Assembly: GCF_029946145.1 (NCBI RefSeq)
Contig: NZ_JAQSDY010000032.1
Location: 35,480 to 99,479, forward strand
DNA length: 64,000 nt
Direction of reading: 5' to 3'
Source of the DNA: Brevundimonas sp.
Lineage (GTDB): Bacteria > Pseudomonadota > Alphaproteobacteria > Caulobacterales > Caulobacteraceae
Shown: one piece after another, positions 18,971 to 28,053 of the stretch
How positions within the stretch are numbered: position 1 is the first letter of the stretch
How the letters are laid out: each line of letters begins with the position of its first letter
Position numbers and translations under genes: made by a program
The notes under the pieces: model-generated
Databases searched by the model: none
Seen by the model: only the letters and a program-made list of their open reading frames with translations
Told to the model about the DNA's origin: nothing

Positions 18971-20513
18971 GGCGCGCGCCTTCATTCCCGGCCATGGCGG
19001 CCAGCAGGAATTTCTGCACCTTGCCCGCAGCATTGACGGGCAGAGCCTCGACGAGCTCAAAGGCGCGCGGCGCCTTGTAGTTGGCCATGTTGGCGCGGCA
19101 CCATTGGCAGATCTCCTCCGCAGTGGCCTCGGCCCCGGCGCGCAGGACGATAAAGGCCTTGCCGATCTCGCCCAGACGCTCGTCCGGCGTCCCGATGACC
19201 GCCACCTGGGCGATAGCCGGATGAGCCGACAGGATGCGCTCGATCTCGGCCGGATAGCAGTTGAAGCCGCCACTTATGTACATGTCCTTCATCCGGTCCG
19301 TGACCCGCAGATAGCCGTCGGCGTCGAAACAGCCGATGTCGCCGGTGTGCAGCCATCCTTGAGCGTCCACCGCCTCGGCCGTCGCCTCCGGGTCTTCGAA
19401 ATAGCCGGCCATGACGTTGAATCCGCGCACCCAGATCTCACCCTCCCGTCCGGGCGCTACCGACTCTCCGAGGCGATTGACGCACTTCACCTCGACGCCC
19501 GGGATCGGCCTGCCGCAGCTGGTGGCGATGCGTTCCACGCCATCGCCCATCTGGCTCATCGTCACCATGCCCGAACTTTCGGTCAGACCATAGGCGGTCA
19601 GGACGTTGCGGATGCCCAGTTCGTCCTGCATCCGCTTGACCAGCGACGGCGCCACCGACGCGGCTCCGGTCACGGCGACCCGGATCGACGACAGGGTCAC
19701 GCCGGTCTTGGCGCTGCTGGTCAGCAACTGCTGGAAGATGGTCGGCGGCCCCGGCAGGACGGTGATGCCCTCGCCCTCGACCAGGTCGACGACGCGCGCC
19801 GGATCGAAGGTCGCCATCGGATAGGCCGTCGCCCCCTTCAGCAGGCAGGCCAACCAGCCGGCCTTGTAGCCGAAGGTATGGAAAAACGGATTGACGATCA
19901 GATAGCGGTCGCCTTCGGTCAGACCGGCGCAATGGGCCCAGCAGGTGAAGGCCTGCACGCTCTGGGCGTGGCCGCTGACCACGCCCTTGGGATGGCCTGT
20001 CGTGCCCGAGGTGAACAGAATGTCGGCGGGGTCATCGCCGCCGACGGCCAGCATGGCGGCGCGGGCGCGGTCCAGGCACCGCCCCGTCGCGGCGAAGGCG
20101 TTCCAGTCGCCGTCCAGCGTCAGGACTCGCTCCAGATGGGGCAGGTCCAGGCCATCCAGCAGAGTGCGATAATCCTGGCCCAGGAAATCGCCGACCGTCA
20201 GCAGAATGCGGGCCCGGGTCTTGTTGAGGATGTATTGCGCCTCAAGCCCCTTCATCCGCGTGTTCATGGTCACGACCACCCCGCCGGCCGACTGGACCGA
20301 CAGACAGGCGACGATCCATTCCGCACTGTTCGGCGCCCAGATCGCCGCGCGGTCACCGGGGGTCAGGCCCGCCTCGATCAGGGCCGCCGCGCCGTGCAGA
20401 ACGCGCTGCTCCAGCTGGGCGAAGGTCAGCCGTTCGCGGTCGACTATGGCCAGGGCGTCCCCGAACCTGGCGGCGGCGTCGATCACCGCCTGCGGCAGGG
20501 TCGAGACGCTCAT
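18963..20513 (-). CDS. fadD3: Acyl-CoA synthetase, FadD3-like (HIP-CoA ligase)
   Basis: DILFTSGTTGHPKGVVSGHAQS AMP-binding motif; INPFFHTFGYKAGWLACLLKGAT-type segment; DRMKDMYISGGFNCYPAEIER; resembles FadD3 (Rv3561). Confidence 0.87.
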   Translation of the reverse strand: MSVSTLPQAVIDAAARFGDALAIVDRERLTFAQLEQRVLHGAAALIEAGLTPGDRAAIWAPNSAEWIVACLSVQSAGGVVVTMNTRMKGLEAQYILNKTRARILLTVGDFLGQDYRTLLDGLDLPHLERVLTLDGDWNAFAATGRCLDRARAAMLAVGGDDPADILFTSGTTGHPKGVVSGHAQSVQAFTCWAHCAGLTEGDRYLIVNPFFHTFGYKAGWLACLLKGATAYPMATFDPARVVDLVEGEGITVLPGPPTIFQQLLTSSAKTGVTLSSIRVAVTGAASVAPSLVKRMQDELGIRNVLTAYGLTESSGMVTMSQMGDGVERIATSCGRPIPGVEVKCVNRLGESVAPGREGEIWVRGFNVMAGYFEDPEATAEAVDAQGWLHTGDIGCFDADGYLRVTDRMKDMYISGGFNCYPAEIERILSAHPAIAQVAVIGTPDERLGEIGKAFIVLRAGAEATAEEICQWCRANMANYKAPRAFELVEALPVNAAGKVQKFLLAAMAGNEGARHG

Positions 20514-21913
20514 GTCTTCTTCTTCTCGTGCCACTCGCCCATCTCGATCATGGCGGCGCGATAGGGCTTGCGCGCCAGGACGAACATCAGCGCCACCGCG
20601 GGTCCGATGATCGCCGGCAGGATGGCCAGAGAATAGCGCAGGGCGCCGTCGTCGTGGAAGACGAACTGGGTCATGGCGGCGATGACGCTGGAGCCCAGGG
20701 CGGTGCCGACCAGGGTGACACACAGCAACATCAGGGCGGTCATCTGGCCGCGCAGACGGCTGGGCGTGATGTCCTGAAGCGAGGCAAGGGCGACGCTGTT
20801 GGTGCCTTGGCCGATGAAGGTGGCGATACCCATCAGCAGCAGGGCGCCGCCCGCCGTCGGCATCAGCGGGCCGACGACCAGGGGCGCGACCTTCACCAGG
20901 GTGACCCAGGTCATGATGTTGAGGTTGGCCGCCGGGTGGCCGCGACGCATGAAAAAGCCCGAGAACCAGCCGCCGGTCAGATTGCCCAGTCCGCCGCAGA
21001 CGATCATCAGGATGCCGAAGGAATAGCCCGCCTCGGTGGCGGTCATCCCATAGGTGCGGATCAGGAAGGTCGGGTACCAGATGGCCGTACCGATCGCGAG
21101 CATCCCCAACAGGGACACCGACCCGATCAGCGACGAATAGACCTTCCAGCGGTGCGCCAGGAAGCCGCCGGTTTCACGCAGGGTCATTCGCTGGACGCCG
21201 ATCACCGCCGTGGGCGACGCATGTCGCTGGGGCTCGCGGATCAGGGCCACCAGGACCGCGACCAGCAGTCCCGGCAGGCCGACGATGAAGAACACCATCT
21301 GCCAGGGCTGCACCAGGCCGATGACCGGCAGGATGACCGCGCCGTAGGCCTTGGCCGCCTGCAGGACATAGGCGCCGATGACCAGAGCCAGACCGCCGCC
21401 GACAGGGTAGCCAAGGGCGAAGACGCTGATCGCGAAGGCGCGGCGCCTGGGCTCGAAATAATCGCTGATCAGGGAATAGGCCGTCGGACCCAGGGTCGAT
21501 TCACCGATGCCGACGGCGACCCGCGCGGCGAACAGGTGGCCGAAGCTCCGCGACAGACCACTGGCCGCCGTGGCCAGACACCAGAGGACGATGCCGCCCG
21601 CCAGAAGCTTGCCGCGATTGCGACCGTTGTCGACGATGCGCCCGATGGGCACGGCCGCCACGGCGACCAGAACCACAGTGGCGAAACCCTGCAGCAGGCT
21701 GATCTGGAAGTCGTCCAGCTTCAGGTCCTGACGGACGTCCGCGACCATCAAGGTCATGACCTTGGCGTCGATCGCCGCGATCGTATAGCAGACGAAAAGA
21801 AGGATAACGACCATCCACGAATAGACGACCGAGGGCGGCTTCTGGACCATCGTCGCCGGCTCATCTTCAGGAAGCACACGAATTACTGGCGCATCATCTA
21901 GGACGGTCATCAA
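20510..21913 (-). CDS. MFS transporter
   Basis: 467 aa polytopic; PIGRIVDNGRNRGKLLAGG, ISDYFEPRRRAFAISVF; ATGA overlap with fadD3-like start. Confidence 0.87.
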   Translation of the reverse strand: MMTVLDDAPVIRVLPEDEPATMVQKPPSVVYSWMVVILLFVCYTIAAIDAKVMTLMVADVRQDLKLDDFQISLLQGFATVVLVAVAAVPIGRIVDNGRNRGKLLAGGIVLWCLATAASGLSRSFGHLFAARVAVGIGESTLGPTAYSLISDYFEPRRRAFAISVFALGYPVGGGLALVIGAYVLQAAKAYGAVILPVIGLVQPWQMVFFIVGLPGLLVAVLVALIREPQRHASPTAVIGVQRMTLRETGGFLAHRWKVYSSLIGSVSLLGMLAIGTAIWYPTFLIRTYGMTATEAGYSFGILMIVCGGLGNLTGGWFSGFFMRRGHPAANLNIMTWVTLVKVAPLVVGPLMPTAGGALLLMGIATFIGQGTNSVALASLQDITPSRLRGQMTALMLLCVTLVGTALGSSVIAAMTQFVFHDDGALRYSLAILPAIIGPAVALMFVLARKPYRAAMIEMGEWHEKKKT

Positions 21914-22034
21914 TGATCTTTCTCAAGGATGAAAATGGCGGCGGAGGTGATCCGTCGAATTGACTGAATACAATGATGATTTCGGGGCAGGTCCGCCCGA
22001 ACAACAGCTTTGCTTCCCACGACATACATCCGGC

Positions 22035-22730
22035 TCATCTTTCGATCTGGCCCAGATTGGCGTGCAGCACCGCCCCGTTGAGCGCCGGGCTGTCGGCGCA
22101 AAAGCGCGCGATCTCCGCGATCTCCTCGGGTTCCAGCAACCGGCCGGCGGTGATCATGGCCGTGATCGAGCCCACCGCGTCGCCGACGTGGGCGCGCAGC
22201 ATTGCCGTGTCGGTGAAGCCGGGGCAGATGCAGGCCGTATGGACGCCACTGCCCGCCAGATCCTGACAGGTCGCACGCATCAGGCCGATCATGCCGTGCT
22301 TGCTGGTGACGTAGGAGGCGGCGCCGGGCGCCGCCTTTTCCGCCAGGGTCGAGCCGACATAGAGGATGGAGGAGCCCGACCCCATCACCGGAATCAGCTC
22401 GTGGTTCAGCGCCTGGGGCGCCGCCAGATTGGCGCTGAGAACCGCCTGAAGATCGCGCGCCGTCAGGCTGCTTACCGTGTCGCGTCGATGCACGGCGGCG
22501 TTATGGATCAGGACGGTCCGATCCCAGCTCACCGCACGCTCGGTCAGTACGACCGCCGCTCTCTCTACCGAAGCCAGTTCGGTAATGTCGACCGCCAGAT
22601 GTTCGACTCCCGGCGCCGTTGGTGCGGATCGCGACAGGCTGACGACCTCATAGCCCGACCGCTGGAACAGGCGCGCGGTCGCCAGGCCGATCCCGCGGCT
22701 GCCGCCCGTCACCACCACGCCGCGCCTCAT
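22035..22730 (-). CDS. SDR family oxidoreductase, coupled to the PTPS-like gene
   Basis: MRRGVVVTGGSRGIGLATARLF, HNAAVH, SYVTSKHGMIGLMRA; ATG at 22730 overlaps the upstream stop (ATGA). Confidence 0.86.
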   Translation of the reverse strand: MRRGVVVTGGSRGIGLATARLFQRSGYEVVSLSRSAPTAPGVEHLAVDITELASVERAAVVLTERAVSWDRTVLIHNAAVHRRDTVSSLTARDLQAVLSANLAAPQALNHELIPVMGSGSSILYVGSTLAEKAAPGAASYVTSKHGMIGLMRATCQDLAGSGVHTACICPGFTDTAMLRAHVGDAVGSITAMITAGRLLEPEEIAEIARFCADSPALNGAVLHANLGQIER

Positions 22731-23278
22731 GCGCCGACGTCCCGCCAGCGGCACTGGGCTGACTGGCCCGGACCAGACGAGACCTCCAGCGCGATCTCGG
22801 TTACGCCCCAGCGCGCCGACCAGGCCTCCTGCCCCACCAGCCGGTTCAGCAGGTAGGCGGCCAGTTCCTCGACCGTCGTATTGCGAATGGGCAGCAGCCG
22901 GACATCGCCCGCCGGCAGACGGAATTCATCCTCGCCGAAGACGATCACCAGGCTTCGGCCGAGGGTGCTGATGGTCAGGGACGGCACCAGCGTGGGGATC
23001 AGGACATACTCGTCCAGCTCTTGGCACAGCGCCCGAAGAGCTCGCTTTATGATGTTATAATCTAACGTCATCCCGTTGTTTTCGACACGGGTGGTGATGA
23101 CGGCCGCGACATTGAAATTATGGCCGTGCAGGCGTTCTCGCGCGCCGTCGGCGAACAGCGTGAAATGTCCGGCGGAGAATTTGATGTCCTCCTTGTCGAT
23201 CCGGATCGAGCACTGCTGGACCGGAACCGGCGCGAGCTCGGGCGAGCGCCTTTCCGATGCCGTCACCATCCCCATCAT
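22727..23278 (-). CDS. PTPS/QueD (COG0720)-superfamily protein with non-canonical active-site residues
   Basis: IKFSAGHFTLF, ERLHGHNFNVAAVI, GMTLDYNIIKRAL, NTTVEELAAYLLNRL are superfamily hallmarks; Cys of CxxxHGH is Arg, LDH is LDE. Confidence 0.8.
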   Translation of the reverse strand: MMGMVTASERRSPELAPVPVQQCSIRIDKEDIKFSAGHFTLFADGARERLHGHNFNVAAVITTRVENNGMTLDYNIIKRALRALCQELDEYVLIPTLVPSLTISTLGRSLVIVFGEDEFRLPAGDVRLLPIRNTTVEELAAYLLNRLVGQEAWSARWGVTEIALEVSSGPGQSAQCRWRDVGA

Positions 23279-23318
23279 AACGCCTGTCTACTTCGGTGGA
23301 GGAAAGGGTGGCAGGCGT

Positions 23319-24320
23319 CTATTCGGCCGCGACGCGCGCGGCGGGGTCGCCGTCAAACTCGTAGAACTGTTCGAAATACTCGCGGAAACGCAGGACCGGC
23401 CCGTCGCCGTCGCAGAGCAGCGGGCGGGCGCGGTGCACCTTGTGATGCCAGATCGGAATATCGCCCTCGACGCCCGACTGGCCGATGATGCCGGCGATTG
23501 AGCGGCGGATCATCTCGTTCTCGGGCGCGCCCTCGGGGAATTTCGGGTGGCGGAACTCGAAACGCAGCTCGACCTTGTCGTGCTCGACCGGCGTGGCCAG
23601 CACCTGAAGCAGCAGGTCCGCCATGCCCTTGAAGCGTGTCGACTTCTGACCCGCGCCGGTCTGAAGCGTTCGCACCTCGGTATCCAGGGTGCGGACCGTG
23701 CCGTCCGGCAGATCCATGGTGCGCTGGCCAGCCGCCAGGCTCCGGCGGACATGGCCCTCATAGTGGCTCTCGCCCTCGGGGACGGCGTCCATCTTGTGCA
23801 CGTACTTGAAGTGGGCCAGGTCGACGCCGTTCTCGGCGATCTCCTGCGGGTTGCTGTCAAAGGTCCACTGATAGCGGATGGGCGCGCCCCAATCGGGCGA
23901 CGTCACCTCGTCCAGCACCTCCACCTCGAACATCGGGGCCGCGCCTTGCGGATGATACCACGCCCAGACCACGCCGTTGGTTTCGGTGATCGCAAAGGTC
24001 TTCAGGCAGCCGGGCTTGCGCGCCGCCGGCGGAATGATGCGCGCATAGGGGATATCCTTGCAGGCGCCGGAAAGGTCGAAAGCCCAGGAGTGGAAGGGGC
24101 AGCGAAGGGTCTCGCCCTCGACAAACCCGCCATGGCCGATATGGGCGCCCAGGTGCGGGCAATAGGCCTCGGCCAGGCCGGCGGCGCCCCCTTCGGTTCG
24201 ATACAGAACCAGGTCCTCGCCGAAATAGCGGACCGGCTTGACGTCGCCCGGCTCCAGCTCGTCCGAATAGGAGACAAAGAACCAACCGAAGGGAATCGGC
24301 ATGGGGAATCGATCGACCAT
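23319..24320 (-). CDS. Rieske 2Fe-2S oxygenase (KshA / DAF-36-like steroid oxygenase group)
   Basis: CPHLGAHIGHGGFVEGETLRCPFHSWAFD Rieske CxH-x16-CxxH; ENGVDLAHFKYVHKM mononuclear iron region. Confidence 0.85.
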   Translation of the reverse strand: MVDRFPMPIPFGWFFVSYSDELEPGDVKPVRYFGEDLVLYRTEGGAAGLAEAYCPHLGAHIGHGGFVEGETLRCPFHSWAFDLSGACKDIPYARIIPPAARKPGCLKTFAITETNGVVWAWYHPQGAAPMFEVEVLDEVTSPDWGAPIRYQWTFDSNPQEIAENGVDLAHFKYVHKMDAVPEGESHYEGHVRRSLAAGQRTMDLPDGTVRTLDTEVRTLQTGAGQKSTRFKGMADLLLQVLATPVEHDKVELRFEFRHPKFPEGAPENEMIRRSIAGIIGQSGVEGDIPIWHHKVHRARPLLCDGDGPVLRFREYFEQFYEFDGDPAARVAAE

Positions 24321-24488
24321 GGGTTTTCCTCGCAAAGCGCCGGTTTGCCCGACGTCTAAAATTGAACCATAGAAGCCCCTGCCCGCCCTGGGCGGAGATG
24401 ACTGAGCCCGCACGTTATCAAGATCAGACGCAGCGATAAGGCGTCGTGGTTACACTGAGCGTTCGCGCGAGCGGACAATGGCCCCGGC

Positions 24489-25499
24489 TTATCGGTCGAC
24501 CTCGGCGACATGCGTCTGCTCGGCGGGCCCGCCGGCGAGGAATACGTCCAACTCGGCCAGCGAGGTCTGCATCCACGGGCGCAGTTGGGTCCGGGCGAAG
24601 CGGCTGGACAGGAAATCCAGCAGCAGCCTCAGCGTCGCCGGCACCGGGGTTCCGGGCGCGAAAATGGCCCACGCTTCGCGATCGTAATAGCTCCACTCGT
24701 CCTCGACGGCGACCAGGGCTCCCGACGCCAATTCGCTGCGCACGAAGGCGATCGGCAACTGGGCGATGCCGAGGCCGCGGACGGCCGCCACGCGCAGCGC
24801 CGCGCCCTTGTTGCTCTTCCAGCGACCGCTGACCCGGACCTTTTCCGCACCGTCGCTGGAGTTGAACCACCAGTGTCCGCTCAAGTCGGACAGACAGGCA
24901 TGGTTCTTCAGGTCCGCGATCCCCTTGGGCACGCCACGCTCGGCCAGATAGGCGGGCGAGGCGCACAGGCAGAAGGACAGATATCCGATGCGGGCGGCCC
25001 TCAGGCTGGAGTCGATCAGGTCGCCATAGCGGATGGCGACATCGAAATCCTCGCCGATCAGATCGACCTCGCGCGAACCCGCATGAATCTCGATCCCCAC
25101 GCCCGTATACTGGCATGCGAAGTCGGCGATGACGGCCGAAATGAAGTTAACGTCGAAAGTGTCGTTCAGCGACACTTTCAGCTTGCCCGTGGGCGTCTGC
25201 TGCATCTGGGCCGCTTCATGGCTGGCCACGGCGAGCGAGCGGCGCATCTCCCGGCATGAGGCGTAGAATCGCTCGCCTATGGCTGTCATCGAGACCTGAC
25301 GCGTTGTGCGTTTCAGCAGCTGAACGCCCAGACGGGTCTCCAGCTCACTGATCCGCTTGCTGACGAAGGATTTCGAGGCGCCCAATTGGTCGGCGGCGGC
25401 GGTGAAACTCCCCGTCTCCACCACCGAAATATATTCTTCGATACCGTCCCAGACAGAAATCACAGCCTCTCCCGACGCCTTAACCGCCCTTCGCCTCAC
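24489..25499 (-). CDS. LysR-family transcriptional regulator
   Basis: IEEYISVVETGSFTAAADQLGASKSFVSKRISELETRLGVQLLKRTTRQVSMTAIGERFY HTH; true start may be slightly internal. Confidence 0.92.
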   Translation of the reverse strand: MRRRAVKASGEAVISVWDGIEEYISVVETGSFTAAADQLGASKSFVSKRISELETRLGVQLLKRTTRQVSMTAIGERFYASCREMRRSLAVASHEAAQMQQTPTGKLKVSLNDTFDVNFISAVIADFACQYTGVGIEIHAGSREVDLIGEDFDVAIRYGDLIDSSLRAARIGYLSFCLCASPAYLAERGVPKGIADLKNHACLSDLSGHWWFNSSDGAEKVRVSGRWKSNKGAALRVAAVRGLGIAQLPIAFVRSELASGALVAVEDEWSYYDREAWAIFAPGTPVPATLRLLLDFLSSRFARTQLRPWMQTSLAELDVFLAGGPAEQTHVAEVDR

Positions 25500-25689
25500 G
25501 CCCCTACGCGATACGACCCGTTCGGACTCACAGCCTACAGGTCCGCCCGCTCAAGACAATTGTTCGCATGACGAAACGATCCTGAAATCCGGACATTGCA
25601 TTCCCACGCCTTTGCCTCCCGGTACTGCCGCGGGCGGTGTTCCATGCCAGCGGACTCCTCCTGCGAGGTCTCGCTGGCCGTGACCACCG

Positions 25690-25783
25690 GCTGACACGCC
25701 GGTGGCCTGGCGGCGCGCCTTCCCCGGCGATTGAGCGTCACGATCGCCGCGCCGTCGGGATTCTCGATCTGAACAAGAGACAT
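25690..25783 (-). pseudogene. N-terminal remnant of an enoyl-CoA hydratase gene
   Basis: ATG at 25783: MSLVQIENPDGAAIVTLNR, a typical ECH N-terminus, then similarity is lost. Confidence 0.55.
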
Positions 25784-25992
25784 GATATCGGCCTGCGGAC
25801 ACGGGAACGCCTGCCCGGAGAAAGCAGTTAAGGTGTCAAAATGCCCCTCGGACAATGGTGAAGGTGCGACGAACCTAGCGGAAAAAGCACTGTTTACGCA
25901 GACGAGGCTTTCTGAAGAGGTCGCGCGCTTCCCATGCCTTGACCTCCGGCGACCGCACCCGAAGCTGAACGCCACACTGAAAGAGACGCCCG

Positions 25993-26280
25993 ATGAGCAA
26001 GCCGGTCACAGGGATTACCGACGCCTTGCGTGCTCGGGCGGGCGATCGCGGTCGCCGCCGTGGCGCGTGGTGACGCCGTGGCCGCCATCGACTTCACGCC
26101 TGGGGAGCGCGCGGACAGCGATGACTGGATGGGGTTGGGCAACGTCGACCTGACCGACCCGGCGGCGGCCCAGACCGCCGTAAACGCGGTGGTTGAGCGT
26201 TTCGGCCGGATTGACAGCCTGCTTAATGCGGTCGGCGGCTTCGTCTGGCAGACGGCGGACGGCCCTCTGGAGAACTGGGA
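25993..26280 (+). pseudogene. Frameshifted, truncated SDR gene
   Basis: MSKPVTGITDALR (frame 1) then frameshift to VLGRAIAVAAVARGDAVAAIDF...[34 protein letters not shown]; ends abruptly at about ENWDP. Confidence 0.7.
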
Positions 26281-26282
26281 CC

Positions 26283-26470
26283 CTGCCGCAGGACAAGGCG
26301 TCCGTCGTCGAACAGCTTCGCTCGCAAGGCCGGGTCGTCGCGATGGCGGGGGATGGGGTCAATGACGCGCCGGCCCTCGCGGCCGCCGATGTCGGAGTCG
26401 CCATGGGGGCGGGCTCGGACGTCGCCATGAAAGCGCGGGCGTGACCCTGCTGGGCGGTGCCAGAGGTCGC
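26283..26470 (+). pseudogene. Fragment of a heavy-metal P-type ATPase (CopA-like hinge region), frameshifted
   Basis: [49 protein letters not shown] then frameshift to [25 protein letters not shown] is the P-type ATPase hinge signature. Confidence 0.75.
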
Positions 26471-26490
26471 CCCCGCATGCCCGCCGCCCC

Positions 26491-28053
26491 TCACTCCCAC
26501 TCGATGGTGCCGGGCGGCTTTGAGGTGACATCGTAGACGACGCGGTTGACCCCCCTCACCTCGTTGACGATGCGGGTCGCGGTCTTGCCCAGCACGTCCC
26601 ACGGGAATTCGAAAAAGTCCGCCGTCATGCCGTCGGTCGAGGTGACGGCGCGCAGGGCCAGAACCTTCTCATAGGTGCGGGCGTCGCCCATGACGCCGAC
26701 AGTCTTCACCGGCAGCAGGACAGCGAAGGCCTGCCAGATCTGGTCGTAAAGCCCGGCCTTGCGGATCTCCTCCAGATAGATGGCGTCGGCCTGTTGCAGG
26801 GTCTCGACCGCCTCCGGCGTGATCTCGCCGGGGATGCGGATGGCCAGGCCGGGTCCGGGGAACGGGTGACGCCCCACGAAGGCGTCGGTCAGGCCCAGCT
26901 CGCGGCCCAGCGCCCGCACCTCGTCCTTGAACAGTTCGCGCAGCGGCTCGACCAGCTTCAGCTTCATGAAGTCCGGCAGGCCGCCGACATTGTGGTGGCT
27001 CTTGATCACCGCCGACGGACCGCCCGAGGCGGAAACGCTTTCGATGACGTCGGGATAGAGGGTGCCCTGGGCGAGGAACTCGGCGCCCTCGATCCGATGC
27101 GCCTCGCGGTCGAAGATCTCGATGAACACCCGGCCGATGATCTTGCGCTTGGTCTCGGGATCCGAGACCCCGGCCAGTTCTCCAAGAAATTCCTTCGACG
27201 CATCAACGTGGACCAGCGGAATGTTGTAGTGCTCCCGGAACAAGGTCGTGACCTGTTCGGCCTCGTCCTTGCGCAGCAGGCCGGTGTCCACGAACACGCA
27301 GGTCAGCTGGTCGCCGATGGCTTCATGAATCAGAACCGCCGCGACCGAGGAGTCGACCCCGCCGGACAGGCCGCAGATCACCTTCGCGTCGCCGACCTGT
27401 TCCCGGATCTGCGCGATCTTCTCGTCGCGGTAGGCGGCCATGGTCCAGTCGCCCTTCAGCCCGGCGATGCCGAACAGGAAATTGCGATAGATCTCGGTCC
27501 CGCGCGGGGTGTGGTGAACCTCGGGGTGGAACTGGACGCCATAGATCCGGCGCGTCTCGTCGGCGATGGCGGCGAACGGCGCGCCGGCCGAGGTGGCGAT
27601 GACCCGGAAGCCTTCCGGGATGGCGGTGACCCGGTCGCCGTGGCTCATCCACACCGGCTCGCGATGGTCGACGGCGCCGATGCCCGCGAACAGCGGCGTC
27701 TCGTCGGCGATGACGATCTCGGCGCGGCCGAACTCGCGGTGATGCCCGCCCTCGACCTTGCCGCCCAGCACATCGCACAGCAGCTGCTGGCCGTAGCAGA
27801 TGGCCAGCATCGGCAGGCCGAGGTCGAACAGCTTGCGGCCGATGCGCGGGCTGTCCGGCTCCAGCACGCTGGCCGGGCCGCCCGACAGGATGATGGCCTG
27901 CGGCTTCATCTCATCGACCACCGCCTCGGCCTTGTCGAACGGATGGATCTCGCAATAGACGTTGGCCTCGCGCAGGCGCCGCGCGATCAGCTGCGTCACC
28001 TGGCTGCCGAAATCGACGATCAGGACCTTCTGGTGAACAGCGGGGGCGGTCAT
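26491..28053 (-). CDS. guaA: GMP synthase (glutamine-hydrolysing)
   Basis: [45 protein letters not shown]-terminal [10 protein letters not shown]. Confidence 0.98.
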   Translation of the reverse strand: MTAPAVHQKVLIVDFGSQVTQLIARRLREANVYCEIHPFDKAEAVVDEMKPQAIILSGGPASVLEPDSPRIGRKLFDLGLPMLAICYGQQLLCDVLGGKVEGGHHREFGRAEIVIADETPLFAGIGAVDHREPVWMSHGDRVTAIPEGFRVIATSAGAPFAAIADETRRIYGVQFHPEVHHTPRGTEIYRNFLFGIAGLKGDWTMAAYRDEKIAQIREQVGDAKVICGLSGGVDSSVAAVLIHEAIGDQLTCVFVDTGLLRKDEAEQVTTLFREHYNIPLVHVDASKEFLGELAGVSDPETKRKIIGRVFIEIFDREAHRIEGAEFLAQGTLYPDVIESVSASGGPSAVIKSHHNVGGLPDFMKLKLVEPLRELFKDEVRALGRELGLTDAFVGRHPFPGPGLAIRIPGEITPEAVETLQQADAIYLEEIRKAGLYDQIWQAFAVLLPVKTVGVMGDARTYEKVLALRAVTSTDGMTADFFEFPWDVLGKTATRIVNEVRGVNRVVYDVTSKPPGTIEWE

